Shown: positions 7,563-16,015 of the stretch, in pieces
Layout: each line of letters starts with the position of its first letter
Numbering within the stretch: position 1 is the stretch's first letter
DNA from: an uncultured Roseiflexaceae bacterium
Lineage (GTDB): Bacteria > Chloroflexota > Chloroflexia > Chloroflexales > Roseiflexaceae
DNA length: 21,027 nt
Assembly (NCBI GenBank): GCA_937974195.1
Contig: CALJIC010000264.1
Coordinates: 1-21,027, forward strand
Direction: 5' to 3'
The notes under the pieces: model-generated
What the model was told of the DNA's origin: nothing
The model's input: the letters and a program-made list of their open reading frames with translations, nothing else
Database searches by the model: none
Translations under genes and position numbers: made by a program

Positions 7563-8314
7563 TGCAGATCAGCCTGAAAGACAAAGTCGCGCTCGTGACG
7601 GGCGCCTCGCGCGGGATCGGGCGGGCGGTCGCGGCTGCTCTCGCCGGCGCCGGCGCCAGCGTCGTCGTCAACTACCGCGGCAACCAGGCGGCGGCCGACG
7701 AGACCGTGGCTGCGATCACCGACGCCGGGGGGCAGGCGGTCGCTGTGCAGGCCGACGTCAGCTCGCCGGAGGAGGTCGAGCGGCTGTTCAAGACGGTGCT
7801 CGATCGCTTCGGAAAGCTCGACATCCTGGTGAACAACGCCGGCATCACCCGTGACACGCTGCTGCTGCGGATGAAGGACGACGACTTCGACGCCGTGCTG
7901 GACACCAACCTGCGCGGGGTGTTCCTCTGCACGCGCGCGGCGCTGCGCCCGATGACCCGCGCCCGCTCGGGGCGGATCATCAATATCACGTCGGTGGTCG
8001 GGCTGGTGGGCAACCCCGGCCAGGCCAACTACGCCGCCGCCAAGGCGGGGATCGTCGGCTTCACCAAGTCGGTGGCGCGCGAGATGGCGAGCCGCAACAT
8101 CACCGTCAACGCCGTCGCCCCGGGCTACATCGAGACCGACCTGACCGGCGTGCTGGACGACAAGGTGCGCGCGGCGATCCTCGAGACGATCCCGCTCGGG
8201 CGGCTTGGCACGCCCGCCGACGTGGCCGGGCTGGTGTGCTTCCTGGCCTCGGACGCGGCCGCCTACATCACCGGCCAGACCATGGCGGTGGACGGCGGAA
8301 TGGTGATGCACTAG
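7562..8314 (+). CDS. fabG: 3-oxoacyl-[acyl-carrier-protein] reductase FabG
   Basis: A 250-residue short-chain dehydrogenase/reductase of typical FabG length. It has the NADPH-binding TGASRGIG (13-20), the NNAG motif (in ILVNNAGITRD) and the catalytic Ser144, Tyr157 and Lys161 (NYAAAK). It also has the FabG-type APGYIETDLT loop and the C-terminal ITGQTMAVDGGMVM. It reduces 3-oxoacyl-ACP to 3-hydroxyacyl-ACP in type II fatty acid synthesis in the cytoplasm. Its carrier AcpP is encoded 0.9 kb downstream, which favours FabG over another SDR. GGAG lies 7 nt before the ATG at 7562, which overlaps the previous stop by one base; a GTG at 7559 is possible but less likely. Confidence 0.95.
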   Translation: MQISLKDKVALVTGASRGIGRAVAAALAGAGASVVVNYRGNQAAADETVAAITDAGGQAVAVQADVSSPEEVERLFKTVLDRFGKLDILVNNAGITRDTLLLRMKDDDFDAVLDTNLRGVFLCTRAALRPMTRARSGRIINITSVVGLVGNPGQANYAAAKAGIVGFTKSVAREMASRNITVNAVAPGYIETDLTGVLDDKVRAAILETIPLGRLGTPADVAGLVCFLASDAAAYITGQTMAVDGGMVMH

Positions 8315-8323
8315 CTCAATTCC

Positions 8324-8352
8324 TTGACAGTCACCCTGAAAAACGGTAACAT
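8324..8352 (+). promoter_or_regulatory. Sigma-70-type promoter for asp23-nusB-acpP
   Basis: TTGACA (8324-8329), a 17-nt spacer, and TAACAT (8347-8352). This is the best promoter match in the window: a perfect -35, the optimal spacer and a 5/6 -10. It starts 10 nt after the fabG stop codon and implies initiation near 8359, some 30 nt before the first candidate start of the next gene. Confidence 0.85.
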
Positions 8353-8387
8353 TTCGGGCGCAGTGATGGCGGGGCAGGCAAAGGGTC

Positions 8388-8747
8388 ATGGCGCAGCCAT
8401 CGGAGAATATGACGGTGGCACCGCACGTGCTGATCGATCTGATCAGCGCCGCGGTCCGCGCGGTGCCTGGAGTCGCCCGGCTTGGCACGGTTCCCCACGG
8501 GCGGGAGGGCGTGCTACGGGATCGGCGCGTGGGCTTTGACCTGCGGACTGACCCGGAGGGCGTCAGCGTCGACTGCTACCTGGTCGCGCTGCCGGACACC
8601 AGCTTGCTCGAGGTCGGCGTCGCTGTTCAGGCGAGCGTCGCCGCCGTCCTGCGAGAGCTGCTCGGCGTCGCGGTGCGCGAGGTCAACGTCTCGATCCAGG
8701 ACGTCGGTGCACATTCGCCCGCAGGAGATAGAACCAAACATGGCTAG
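8388..8747 (+). CDS. Asp23/Gls24 family (YqhY-like) protein
   Basis: A 119-residue protein. The segment VAPHVLIDLISAAVRAVPGVARLG matches the Asp23/DUF322 opening, where a helix is followed by 'vpGV'. It continues with a predicted beta region (DCYLVALPDTSLLEVGVAVQASVAAVLRELLGVAVREVNVSIQDV) that fits the family's V-x-V-N-V-x-V-x-D/G end. Asp23 proteins are small cytoplasmic or membrane-associated proteins. The YqhY type sits next to accBC and nusB in Firmicutes and is linked to fatty-acid metabolism; the nusB neighbour here fits that type. The start is uncertain: ATG 8388 has AAGGG close by, while ATG 8409 has GGAG at better spacing and would give 112 residues. Its end overlaps nusB by 8 nt. 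Confidence 0.8.
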   Translation: MAQPSENMTVAPHVLIDLISAAVRAVPGVARLGTVPHGREGVLRDRRVGFDLRTDPEGVSVDCYLVALPDTSLLEVGVAVQASVAAVLRELLGVAVREVNVSIQDVGAHSPAGDRTKHG

Positions 8748-9168
8748 CCTGCGCCACCGGGTGCGCACCATCGCACTGCAGATCCTGTTCGAGCTCGACG
8801 CGACGGACCACGCCCCGGATGTCGTTGTGGCCCGCTGGCTCGAGGATGAGCAGCTGCCGCCCGAAGGTGAGCGTTTTCTTCGCCGCCTGGTCTTCGGCGT
8901 CTGGGAGCACATCCCGTACATCGATCGGATCATCGAGGAGGCCGCGCCGAGCTGGCCGGTGAGCCAGATGCCCGGCGTGGATAAGGCGGTGCTGCGCATC
9001 GCGCTGTTCGAGATCCTGATCGACGACGTCGAGAAGACGCCGGTCAAGGCGGTTATCAACGAAGCGGTGGAGCTCGCGAAGCACTTCGGCAGCGATAACT
9101 CCAGCCGTTTTGTCAACGGCGTGCTCGGCACAGTTGTGACGCGCTACGTCGATGGAAAGCACGAATAG
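8740..9168 (+). CDS. nusB: Transcription antitermination factor NusB
   Basis: A 142-residue all-helical protein of normal NusB length. Diagnostic stretches are RHRVRTIALQILFELD at the N-terminus (Arg-rich RNA-contact helix), FLRRLVFGVWEH in the middle and MPGVDKAVLRIALFEIL...TPVKAVINEAVELAKHFGSDNSSRFVNGVLG at the C-terminus. NusB binds boxA RNA together with S10/NusE and supports antitermination on rRNA operons. The ATG at 8740 lies inside the end of the Asp23 gene; AGGAG is 12 nt upstream, rather far, so coupling with the upstream gene may matter. The acpP start is 34 nt after its stop. Confidence 0.95.
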   Translation: MASLRHRVRTIALQILFELDATDHAPDVVVARWLEDEQLPPEGERFLRRLVFGVWEHIPYIDRIIEEAAPSWPVSQMPGVDKAVLRIALFEILIDDVEKTPVKAVINEAVELAKHFGSDNSSRFVNGVLGTVVTRYVDGKHE

Positions 9169-9202
9169 TCCGACCAACCAAGTCGTTGAAAGGAGTAGCC
9201 GC

Positions 9203-9451
9203 ATGGCATCGCCCGAGATGGAAGCGCGCCTGAAGAAGATCGTCGCTGAGCAGCTGAGCGTCGATGAGAGCAAGATCGTTCCCGAGGCCCGGTTCACCGA
9301 CGACCTGAACGCCGACTCGCTCGACCTGGTCGAGATGATCATGTCGCTCGAGGAAGAGTTCGGCGTGGAGATCCCGGACGAGGATGCGGAGAAGATCCTC
9401 ACCGTGAAGGATGCGCTCGACTACATCGACGCGCATGTCCAGGCGGCCTAA
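9203..9451 (+). CDS. acpP: Acyl carrier protein
   Basis: An 82-residue acidic protein with the phosphopantetheine site DSL in LNADSLDLVEM (Ser39). It has the usual four-helix ACP pattern: RLKKIVAEQLSVDESKI, then the DSL helix, then EEEFGVEIPDEDAEKI, then VKDALDYI. The carrier holds growing fatty-acid chains as thioesters for the type II synthase, including FabG encoded upstream. The start is clear: AAAGGAGT lies 8 nt upstream of ATG 9203. It probably shares the promoter at 8324 with asp23 and nusB, and a large stem-loop follows its stop. The strong ribosome site and compact gene fit the high expression expected of AcpP. Confidence 0.97.
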   Translation: MASPEMEARLKKIVAEQLSVDESKIVPEARFTDDLNADSLDLVEMIMSLEEEFGVEIPDEDAEKILTVKDALDYIDAHVQAA

Positions 9452-9465
9452 GCGCAGCGCCCGTC

Positions 9466-9529
9466 GCACCACAGCGAGTACCGTGGGGGCGGGCAGCTCG
9501 CCTCGCCGCACCGCTGATCGCTGTGGTGC
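9466..9529 (+). terminator. Large nested stem-loop between acpP and tatB
   Basis: GCACCACAGCGA (9466-9477) pairs perfectly with TCGCTGTGGTGC (9518-9529). The 40-nt interior can fold into its own G/C stem (about 9483-9511). ATTTTATT follows the right arm, as at a rho-independent terminator. It sits between the acpP stop and the tatB ribosome site, so it may end or attenuate the nusB-acpP transcript. Confidence 0.6.
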
Positions 9530-9559
9530 ATTTTATTGCCCCCGCAAGGGGAAGCTGCT

Positions 9560-10525
9560 ATGAACTTTCTGGGCATCGGGCCTGGCGAAGTCTTTCTGAT
9601 CCTAATCCTGCTCCTGGTGGTCGTCGGTCCCGAGCGCCTGCCGCAGTTTGCCCGCACCGCCGGGCGCTTCGTCGTGCGCGTGCGCGACTGGATCGCGCGC
9701 TCGCCCGACGCGCAGATGGTCATGCGCGCGCGCCAGGAGCTCGAGATCGAGCTCAACGAGCTGCGCAAGAGCCTCACCGAAGAGGTCGAGACCGTCCGCA
9801 AGGAGCTGGAGAGCGTCCGCGGCGACCTGGCCGAGGCCACGAAGATGGTCGAGGAGTCGGCCGAGGAGGTCGCGCGGGCGCGCATCGATATCGACGGGGC
9901 CGCCGACGGTAACGCCGCGCCGGCCCAGAAGGCGGCCCTCGACTCCGAGGGGGCCGCCCGGACGATAGCACCCCCCGCCACGAGCGAGACGCCCTCGGCC
10001 ACCGGTGCGGACGCGGAGCAGCCCGCTCCGGCGCAGGCGCCCGACGCCGCCGCCGCGGCGCCGAACGGCCAGCCCGTGCCGCGCTCCTACAAGCCAGGCC
10101 AGCGCCCGCCGAGCAGCCCGGCGCAGCCCGCCGCTGCGGATGACGCGACGATCGAGGAGCTGAACCGCCGGATCGAGCAGCTGAGCGCGGAGTTCAGCCG
10201 GCAGATCCAGGCGCTGACTGCCGAGCTCCAGGCGCTGCGGGAGCGCTCCGCGGCTCCCGAGCCACCCCACGAGGCAGCCCCCGAGGCCAGCGCGGCCGAC
10301 GCGCCATCCGCGGTGCACGAAGAGGCGCCCGAGGCCGGCGCAGCCGACACGCCGCCTGCCGCTGAGCCTGGTGAGCTGCTGGCGATGCCCAGCGAGGTGC
10401 CGGCGGCCCGGCGGCGCTGCAAGGGGATCACGCGCAGCGGCGAGCCGTGCGCCGCGCCCCCGCTCAAGGGGCAGGACTACTGTCGGGTTCACGCGCGCCA
10501 GCGCGTGCTGGAAGAGGTCACCTGA
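9560..10525 (+). CDS. tatB: TatB-like Sec-independent translocase protein with C-terminal Cys/His knuckle
   Basis: A 321-residue protein. Residues 1-36 are a TatA/B head: a membrane helix (about 10-22), then GPERLPQFARTAGR, which fits TatB better than TatA. An amphipathic and coiled-coil section with many Glu/Arg heptads runs to about 115. A long Ala/Pro/Glu-rich linker, a second short coiled coil (about 195-232) and another linker follow. The last 35 residues hold C287-x9-C297-x10-C308-x2-H311 in RRCKGITRSGEPC...DYCRVHARQ, a small knuckle that may bind zinc. TatB binds twin-arginine signal peptides with TatC at the cytoplasmic membrane. E. coli TatB is about 170 residues, so this one is nearly double. 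AAGGGGA lies 7 nt before ATG 9560. The stop overlaps the tatC start. A TatA role cannot be excluded, as no other TatA gene is visible. Confidence 0.88.
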   Translation: MNFLGIGPGEVFLILILLLVVVGPERLPQFARTAGRFVVRVRDWIARSPDAQMVMRARQELEIELNELRKSLTEEVETVRKELESVRGDLAEATKMVEESAEEVARARIDIDGAADGNAAPAQKAALDSEGAARTIAPPATSETPSATGADAEQPAPAQAPDAAAAAPNGQPVPRSYKPGQRPPSSPAQPAAADDATIEELNRRIEQLSAEFSRQIQALTAELQALRERSAAPEPPHEAAPEASAADAPSAVHEEAPEAGAADTPPAAEPGELLAMPSEVPAARRRCKGITRSGEPCAAPPLKGQDYCRVHARQRVLEEVT

Positions 10526-11433
10526 TGCCAGAAACCCAGCTCATCATCGTGATTGTCGCGATCACGGCGCTGATCCTCCTCCCGCTTCTGGTGACCATCC
10601 TGGTGCGGATCTTTATCAAAGATGAGCCGGAGGAGGCGGAGCCGGAGCCGGAGGGCCTGACCGACTTCCAGTCGATCGGCGACTTCTGGCAGGGGATGGC
10701 GCCGCACCTGCTCGAGCTGCGCGACCGGCTGGTCAAGGCGCTGATAGCCGTGGGCATCGGCACGGCGCTCGGCTTCTACATGGTGAACAGCGAGACGCTG
10801 CTCGGCATGAAGCTGCCGGACTTCCTGGTGGCGCACCTGGCGCCGGGGACGCAGCTGCAGGGCATCGGCGTCGGCGAGGTGTTCGTCGCCTACATGCGCA
10901 TCGCGCTGGTGGTGGGCGTGGCGCTGGCGATGCCGGTGATCATCTACCAGCTGCTGGCGTTCTTCTCGCCCGGCCTGCTGCCGCACGAGAAGCGGATCGT
11001 CTTCACCGCGCTGCCGTTCGTCACCGAGCTGTTCCTGGCCGGGCTGGCCTTCGGCTGGTTCTTCACCGTGCCGGCCGCGCTGAACTTCCTGCTCCGCTAC
11101 GGCCAGTCCGAGGTCGTGCAGACGCAGCCGACGGTCGACAGCTTCATGGGCACGGTCGCGACGCTGCTGCTCTGGAACGGCCTGGTCTTCCAGCTCCCGG
11201 CGATCATCTTCCTGCTGGCGCGGCTCGGCGTGGTCAGCGCGAAGCAGCTGGCGAGCACCCGGCGCTACGCGATCGTCGTGATCACGATCATCGCCGCGCT
11301 GATCACCCCCACCGGCGACCCGTACAACCTGATGCTGCTGGCGGTGCCGATGTACCTGCTGTACGAGCTCGGCATCCTGCTGGCGCGCTTCGTCCCCAAG
11401 AAGAACCCCGAGACGGCGGTGGTGCCTAGCTAA
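10525..11433 (+). CDS. tatC: Sec-independent protein translocase TatC
   Basis: A 302-residue polytopic membrane protein. The TatC core begins near residue 55 with MAPHLLELRDRL, the signature H/E-L-x-E-L-R-x-R helix. It continues with the FSPGLLPHEKR loop, FTVPAALNFLL, LPAIIFLLARLGVVS and a last helix after ITPTGDPYNL. TatC is the receptor for twin-arginine signal peptides. Before the core there is an additional hydrophobic segment (about residues 6-30) and an acidic linker EPEEAEPEPEG. This would make seven helices instead of six unless the first is not membrane-inserted. The start codon overlaps the tatB stop (TGATG), which fixes it and indicates coupled translation. A 13-bp hairpin follows 14 nt after the stop. 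Confidence 0.95.
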   Translation: MPETQLIIVIVAITALILLPLLVTILVRIFIKDEPEEAEPEPEGLTDFQSIGDFWQGMAPHLLELRDRLVKALIAVGIGTALGFYMVNSETLLGMKLPDFLVAHLAPGTQLQGIGVGEVFVAYMRIALVVGVALAMPVIIYQLLAFFSPGLLPHEKRIVFTALPFVTELFLAGLAFGWFFTVPAALNFLLRYGQSEVVQTQPTVDSFMGTVATLLLWNGLVFQLPAIIFLLARLGVVSAKQLASTRRYAIVVITIIAALITPTGDPYNLMLLAVPMYLLYELGILLARFVPKKNPETAVVPS

Positions 11434-11447
11434 TCCACGGAGAACAC

Positions 11448-11479
11448 GAGGGCACGGAGAGACAATTCTCCGTGCCCTC
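11448..11479. terminator. Perfect 13-bp hairpin after tatC, made of CCACGGAG-type repeat
   Basis: GAGGGCACGGAGA (11448-11460), loop GACAAT, TCTCCGTGCCCTC (11467-11479). The left arm belongs to a run TCCACGGAGAACACGAGGGC that starts directly at the tatC stop codon. There is no U tract, but the position supports a terminator role. Confidence 0.55.
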
Positions 11480-11496
11480 TATGCATTTGCTCCGCT

Positions 11497-11567
11497 GGGG
11501 CGCAGCACGCTGTGTCCGTACATTGCGCTCAGAGCGCTGCGCTGGGCACAGCACGCTGCGCCCCTAC
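11497..11567. repeat. Composite inverted repeat of the GCAGCACGCTGCGC family
   Basis: Two roughly 21-nt elements, beginning GGGGCGCAGCACGCTG (11497) and ending CACGCTGCGCCCCTAC (11567), are near-perfect inverted copies of each other (about 3 mismatches). GCGCTC-A-GAGCGC (11525-11537) lies between them. Each element is also internally palindromic. A related copy sits after uvrB. Confidence 0.75.
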
Positions 11568-11570
11568 GTC

Positions 11571-11594
11571 GTCCTCTCCGTGCCCTCCGTGGAT
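11571..11594. repeat. CCACGGAG-type repeat after the NERD gene stop
   Basis: On the - strand TCCACGGAGGGCACGGAGAG follows the TGA stop of the NERD gene immediately. The tatC stop on the opposite strand is followed by a similar string, so both ends of this convergent gap carry the repeat in the same orientation relative to their gene. Confidence 0.75.
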
Positions 11595-12994
11595 CATTTG
11601 GCCAGGGTGATCGGCACCAGCCAGGTGGCCTCGCCGAAGGGCAGCCGCCGCAGCTGCACCACGAGGGTCGGGGCGCTCTGGTTCACCGGCCGCTCGATGA
11701 CCATGCTGCCTTGGGCGCGGCTGCGCGGGCCCACCTCGAGCTCAGCCGGCCGCGAGCGCTCGTCCGAGATGGCGTACTCGTTGCCGAGCGAGTCGCGCAC
11801 GCTGACGTTCTCGGCGGTGAGCGGCATCACCACGGTCGCGTCGTCCATGTTGTTGCGCACGCTCCAGCTCAGGGTAATGTTCCCCTCGCAGAAGCTGACC
11901 TCCTCGAGCGTGACGACGACGGCCGGGGCGAGCGCGGGGGCCGAGCCGCCCACGCCGACGTTCTCCCAGGTGTCGGGCTCCGCGCCGGGGCGCCGCCCGA
12001 CCGCCTGGAAGCCGCTCCAGACGCAGCTCTCGCTCGGCAGGATGCCGCGCGCATCGGCGCCGCCGGCCGCCTCGCTGGTGCTCACCAGCACCGAGACGGC
12101 CGGCTGGTCGGCGATCGGCGGCGGCGGCGCGGGGCGGTTCAGCAGCGCGAACACGAGCACCAGCACGAGCACGCTGAGCACCACCGTCGCTCGGCCCGTC
12201 CAGGTCGCGGTCGCGAGGCGGGCCCCCTGGCTGATGCGCTCCCACAGCCCTGGCGGCGGCGCGGGGGGCGCGGCCGGGGCCTGTGCCTCGGCCTGCGCGG
12301 CGGGCTGCTGGGCGGGCTGCTGGGTAGGCTGCGCGGCGGGCTGGGAGGGGGGCGGCTCATCGCGCACTTCCTCCAAGCGCGGCAGCACCCCGGCCAGCAG
12401 CGCGTTGATCTCGCTCCAGCGCGTCAGGTGCAGCAGCTGCGGGATCGCCTGCATCTCCTCGTTGCTCAGGTCGATCTCGGAGGAGCGCTCGGTGACCAGG
12501 TAGGTCGGGAGCTCGTCGAGGCCCTTGAGCTCCACCTTCCAGTCGGTCTCGACCTTCGAGCCCTCCTGGATCGTCGGCGCGATCACCACGACCCGCCGGC
12601 AGGTGCGGAAGTCGACCGACGACGCCTTCTGCGGCGAGAGGAAGTCGCCGCGGTGGTCGTTGAGGAAGTTGATCAGGCTGTAGTAGTACGAGATGACCTG
12701 GTTGTAGGGGTTCTTGCGGCCCGGGTTGAGGCGCTTGCGCTCGCCGTTGGCCCCCTCGACGAACCAGGGGCCGTTGACGTCGCCGAAGATCTTGCCATCG
12801 CAGTGCTTCAGCTCGATGATGAAGATCGCGTCCTGCTTGATGATGACAAGGTCGATGTTGCGACCGCCGACGCTGAAGTTGGCGAGGATCAGGTACAGAC
12901 CATCGAGGCGCTCGAGGCCGTTGGCCAGCGCCACGATCGCTCGCCGCTCGTTAGAGTGCTCTGGCTTCTCGCCTATCCAGACCTGGACAGCCAC
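11594..12994 (-). CDS. NERD-domain nuclease-like protein with membrane anchor and extracytoplasmic domain
   Basis: A 466-residue protein. Residues about 10-130 are a NERD (nuclease-related) domain with D48 ... E61-L-K63 in GGRNIDLVII...IIELKH, and E16 earlier. This is the D-ExK pattern of restriction-endonuclease-fold enzymes and looks intact. A helical section, a Gln/Ala/Pro-rich linker (about 215-250) and one membrane helix (VVLSVLVLVLVFALL) follow. The last 165 residues form a beta-rich domain with two Cys (SESCVW, SFCEGN). The nuclease part should be cytoplasmic and the tail outside. Its role is unknown; DNA processing or defence is possible. The start is the GTG at 12994, because GGAAGGGGG lies 6 nt upstream; the frame also reaches a GTG at 13018. 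A promoter match lies at 13142-13170. Confidence 0.82.
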   Translation of the reverse strand: MAVQVWIGEKPEHSNERRAIVALANGLERLDGLYLILANFSVGGRNIDLVIIKQDAIFIIELKHCDGKIFGDVNGPWFVEGANGERKRLNPGRKNPYNQVISYYYSLINFLNDHRGDFLSPQKASSVDFRTCRRVVVIAPTIQEGSKVETDWKVELKGLDELPTYLVTERSSEIDLSNEEMQAIPQLLHLTRWSEINALLAGVLPRLEEVRDEPPPSQPAAQPTQQPAQQPAAQAEAQAPAAPPAPPPGLWERISQGARLATATWTGRATVVLSVLVLVLVFALLNRPAPPPPIADQPAVSVLVSTSEAAGGADARGILPSESCVWSGFQAVGRRPGAEPDTWENVGVGGSAPALAPAVVVTLEEVSFCEGNITLSWSVRNNMDDATVVMPLTAENVSVRDSLGNEYAISDERSRPAELEVGPRSRAQGSMVIERPVNQSAPTLVVQLRRLPFGEATWLVPITLAK

Positions 12995-13141
12995 TGCGGA
13001 CCCCCTTCCGCAGCTCACTGCTCATCGTGAGCCGTACCTGTGCCGGACATTGCATCATCGCAGACAGTTCGTCGTGGAAGATATCCCAGCCGGAGAGGTG
13101 TGCGGCTTCCAGGTCGCAGTCGGGGCGACGGGATTTCCACT

Positions 13142-13170
13142 ATTATCCATGTATCCGGCGTTCGATGCAA
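13142..13170 (-). promoter_or_regulatory. Promoter for the NERD gene
   Basis: On the - strand: TTGCAT (13165-13170), a 17-nt spacer, GATAAT (13142-13147). This is 4/6 and 5/6 matches to sigma-70 boxes with optimal spacing. It implies a leader of about 140 nt before the GTG at 12994. Confidence 0.6.
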
Positions 13171-13196
13171 TAACAAGATGGTGATATTTCGCCAGC

Positions 13197-13225
13197 GTAG
13201 GGGCGCAGCACGCTGCGCGCCCTAC
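13197..13225. repeat. Palindromic repeat (GCAGCACGCTGCGC family) after uvrB
   Basis: GTAGGGGCGCAGC-AC-GCTGCGCGCCCTAC folds as about 13 pairs with one bulge. It ends 18 nt downstream of the uvrB stop and may act as its terminator. It is kin to the elements at 11497-11567. Confidence 0.7.
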
Positions 13226-13243
13226 ACTGGCGCGGCGCCCTTA

Positions 13244-15250
<2,007 letters not shown>

Positions 15251-15422
15251 GCGTCACCTTAAACAAGGTTTGAGTGGGGCAGCTTGCAGCAGACAGCCCC
15301 GGCGGATTCTCCGCCAGCTCCATCAACCACAGTCCCCTCAGCCGGCGGCGGGTCGCCGGGGCACAACAGCGCCGGCGACCCATGTCTGAACTCCGCGAGT
15401 CGGGGGTGTCCGAAGAGATTCC

Positions 15423-15428
15423 ATTATA
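15423..15428 (-). promoter_or_regulatory. Possible -10 box for uvrB
   Basis: A perfect TATAAT on the - strand, preceded by GATAGGG and followed by GG, about 170 nt before the uvrB start. No -35 match at 16-18 nt. The inverted pair CTATCGG/CCGATAG begins 2 nt upstream of it, where an operator could lie. Confidence 0.4.
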
Positions 15429-15557
15429 CCCTATCGGCGCCGTCGGCGCATGGGTCTTGCGACCGATAGGAACAGATGCGCGCCTCTGCGGGCGCCGGGG
15501 AGGTCGCTCAGGGGGGATAGCGCACGGCCGTGGGAGCCGGCGGCGGTGTTTTTTCTA

Positions 15558-15614
15558 CCGACGACCGGCGGCAGCAGGAGGGCGTTCCCGGAACCGCCGG
15601 TCGCCGGTCGTCGG
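15558..15614. repeat. Inverted repeat downstream of the zinc-ribbon gene
   Basis: CCGACGACCGGC (15558-15569) pairs perfectly with GCCGGTCGTCGG (15603-15614). The loop contains a smaller palindrome, GTTCC-C-GGAAC. It starts 15 nt past the stop of the - strand gene. A T run (15549-15554) lies on the + strand before it, the wrong side for a + terminator; on - it reads as A. The role is likely terminator or repeat. Confidence 0.55.
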
Positions 15615-15628
15615 GGGCCGGTCGAATC

Positions 15629-16015
15629 TCAGCCGGCGCTCTCGGCGCTCTCGGGGGCCGCGAGCCCGACCGACTGCATCCACTTCAGCCAGGGGCGCAG
15701 CTCGTCGGTGATCGGCACGGGGCCGACCTCCTCGGCCGCCAGCGGCGCGGTGCGGGCGTCGCTCGCGGCGAGGCCGGGGAACAGGCCGGCCTCCTCCGAC
15801 TCGAGCGCGCTGCTCGCGGCCAGGCTGCCGAACTGCGCCGCGCCCTTGCCGCCGATGTGCGCCGCGAACTCGTCGCCCGGCTCGAGCACGATCTTCTTGT
15901 AGGCCGGCGGCCAGTGCATCAGGAAGCGGCGGCCGCAGGTGGGGCAGTACCACTCCTCGGCGCCCGAGGCGTGTGTGCGGACCAGCTGCATCTCATGGGG
16001 CTGCGAAGCTGACAT
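15629..16015 (-). CDS. Small protein with zinc-ribbon-like CPTC motif
   Basis: A 128-residue protein that I do not recognise. Residues about 20-50 carry EEWYCPTCGRRFLMHWPP followed by IVLEPGDEFAAHIGGKG. The single CxxC with nearby His residues could bind zinc, possibly with a second protomer, since no second CxxC exists. The remainder is acidic and Ala-rich with a predicted helical end (ELRPWLKWMQSVGL). AAAGGAG lies 7-8 nt upstream of ATG 16015, which supports translation. The N-terminal His-rich start (SASQPHEMQLVRTHASG) suggests an HTHASG-like lead into the ribbon. It is separated from uvrB by 378 nt and from the next gene by 350 nt, so it is probably its own transcript. The function is unknown. 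Confidence 0.72.
   Translation of the reverse strand: MSASQPHEMQLVRTHASGAEEWYCPTCGRRFLMHWPPAYKKIVLEPGDEFAAHIGGKGAAQFGSLAASSALESEEAGLFPGLAASDARTAPLAAEEVGPVPITDELRPWLKWMQSVGLAAPESAESAG

Larger units (their letters stand above)
15251..15628. other. Intergenic region upstream of uvrB
   Basis: 378 nt without a supported gene. It contains the uvrB leader, a - strand TATAAT (15423-15428), an inverted pair CTATCGG / CCGATAG (15431-15437 / 15463-15469) just upstream of that box, and a strong inverted repeat at 15558-15614. Several open frames on + cross it but have no ribosome site and no recognisable protein pattern. Confidence 0.5.

Noticed and set aside
11497..11567. CRISPR-like repeat array
   Set aside because: Only two copies, inverted to each other and palindromic, with no regular spacers or cas genes.
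15548..15614. Rho-independent terminator on + from the T run and hairpin
   Set aside because: The T run precedes the stem on +, the wrong order, and no + gene ends there.
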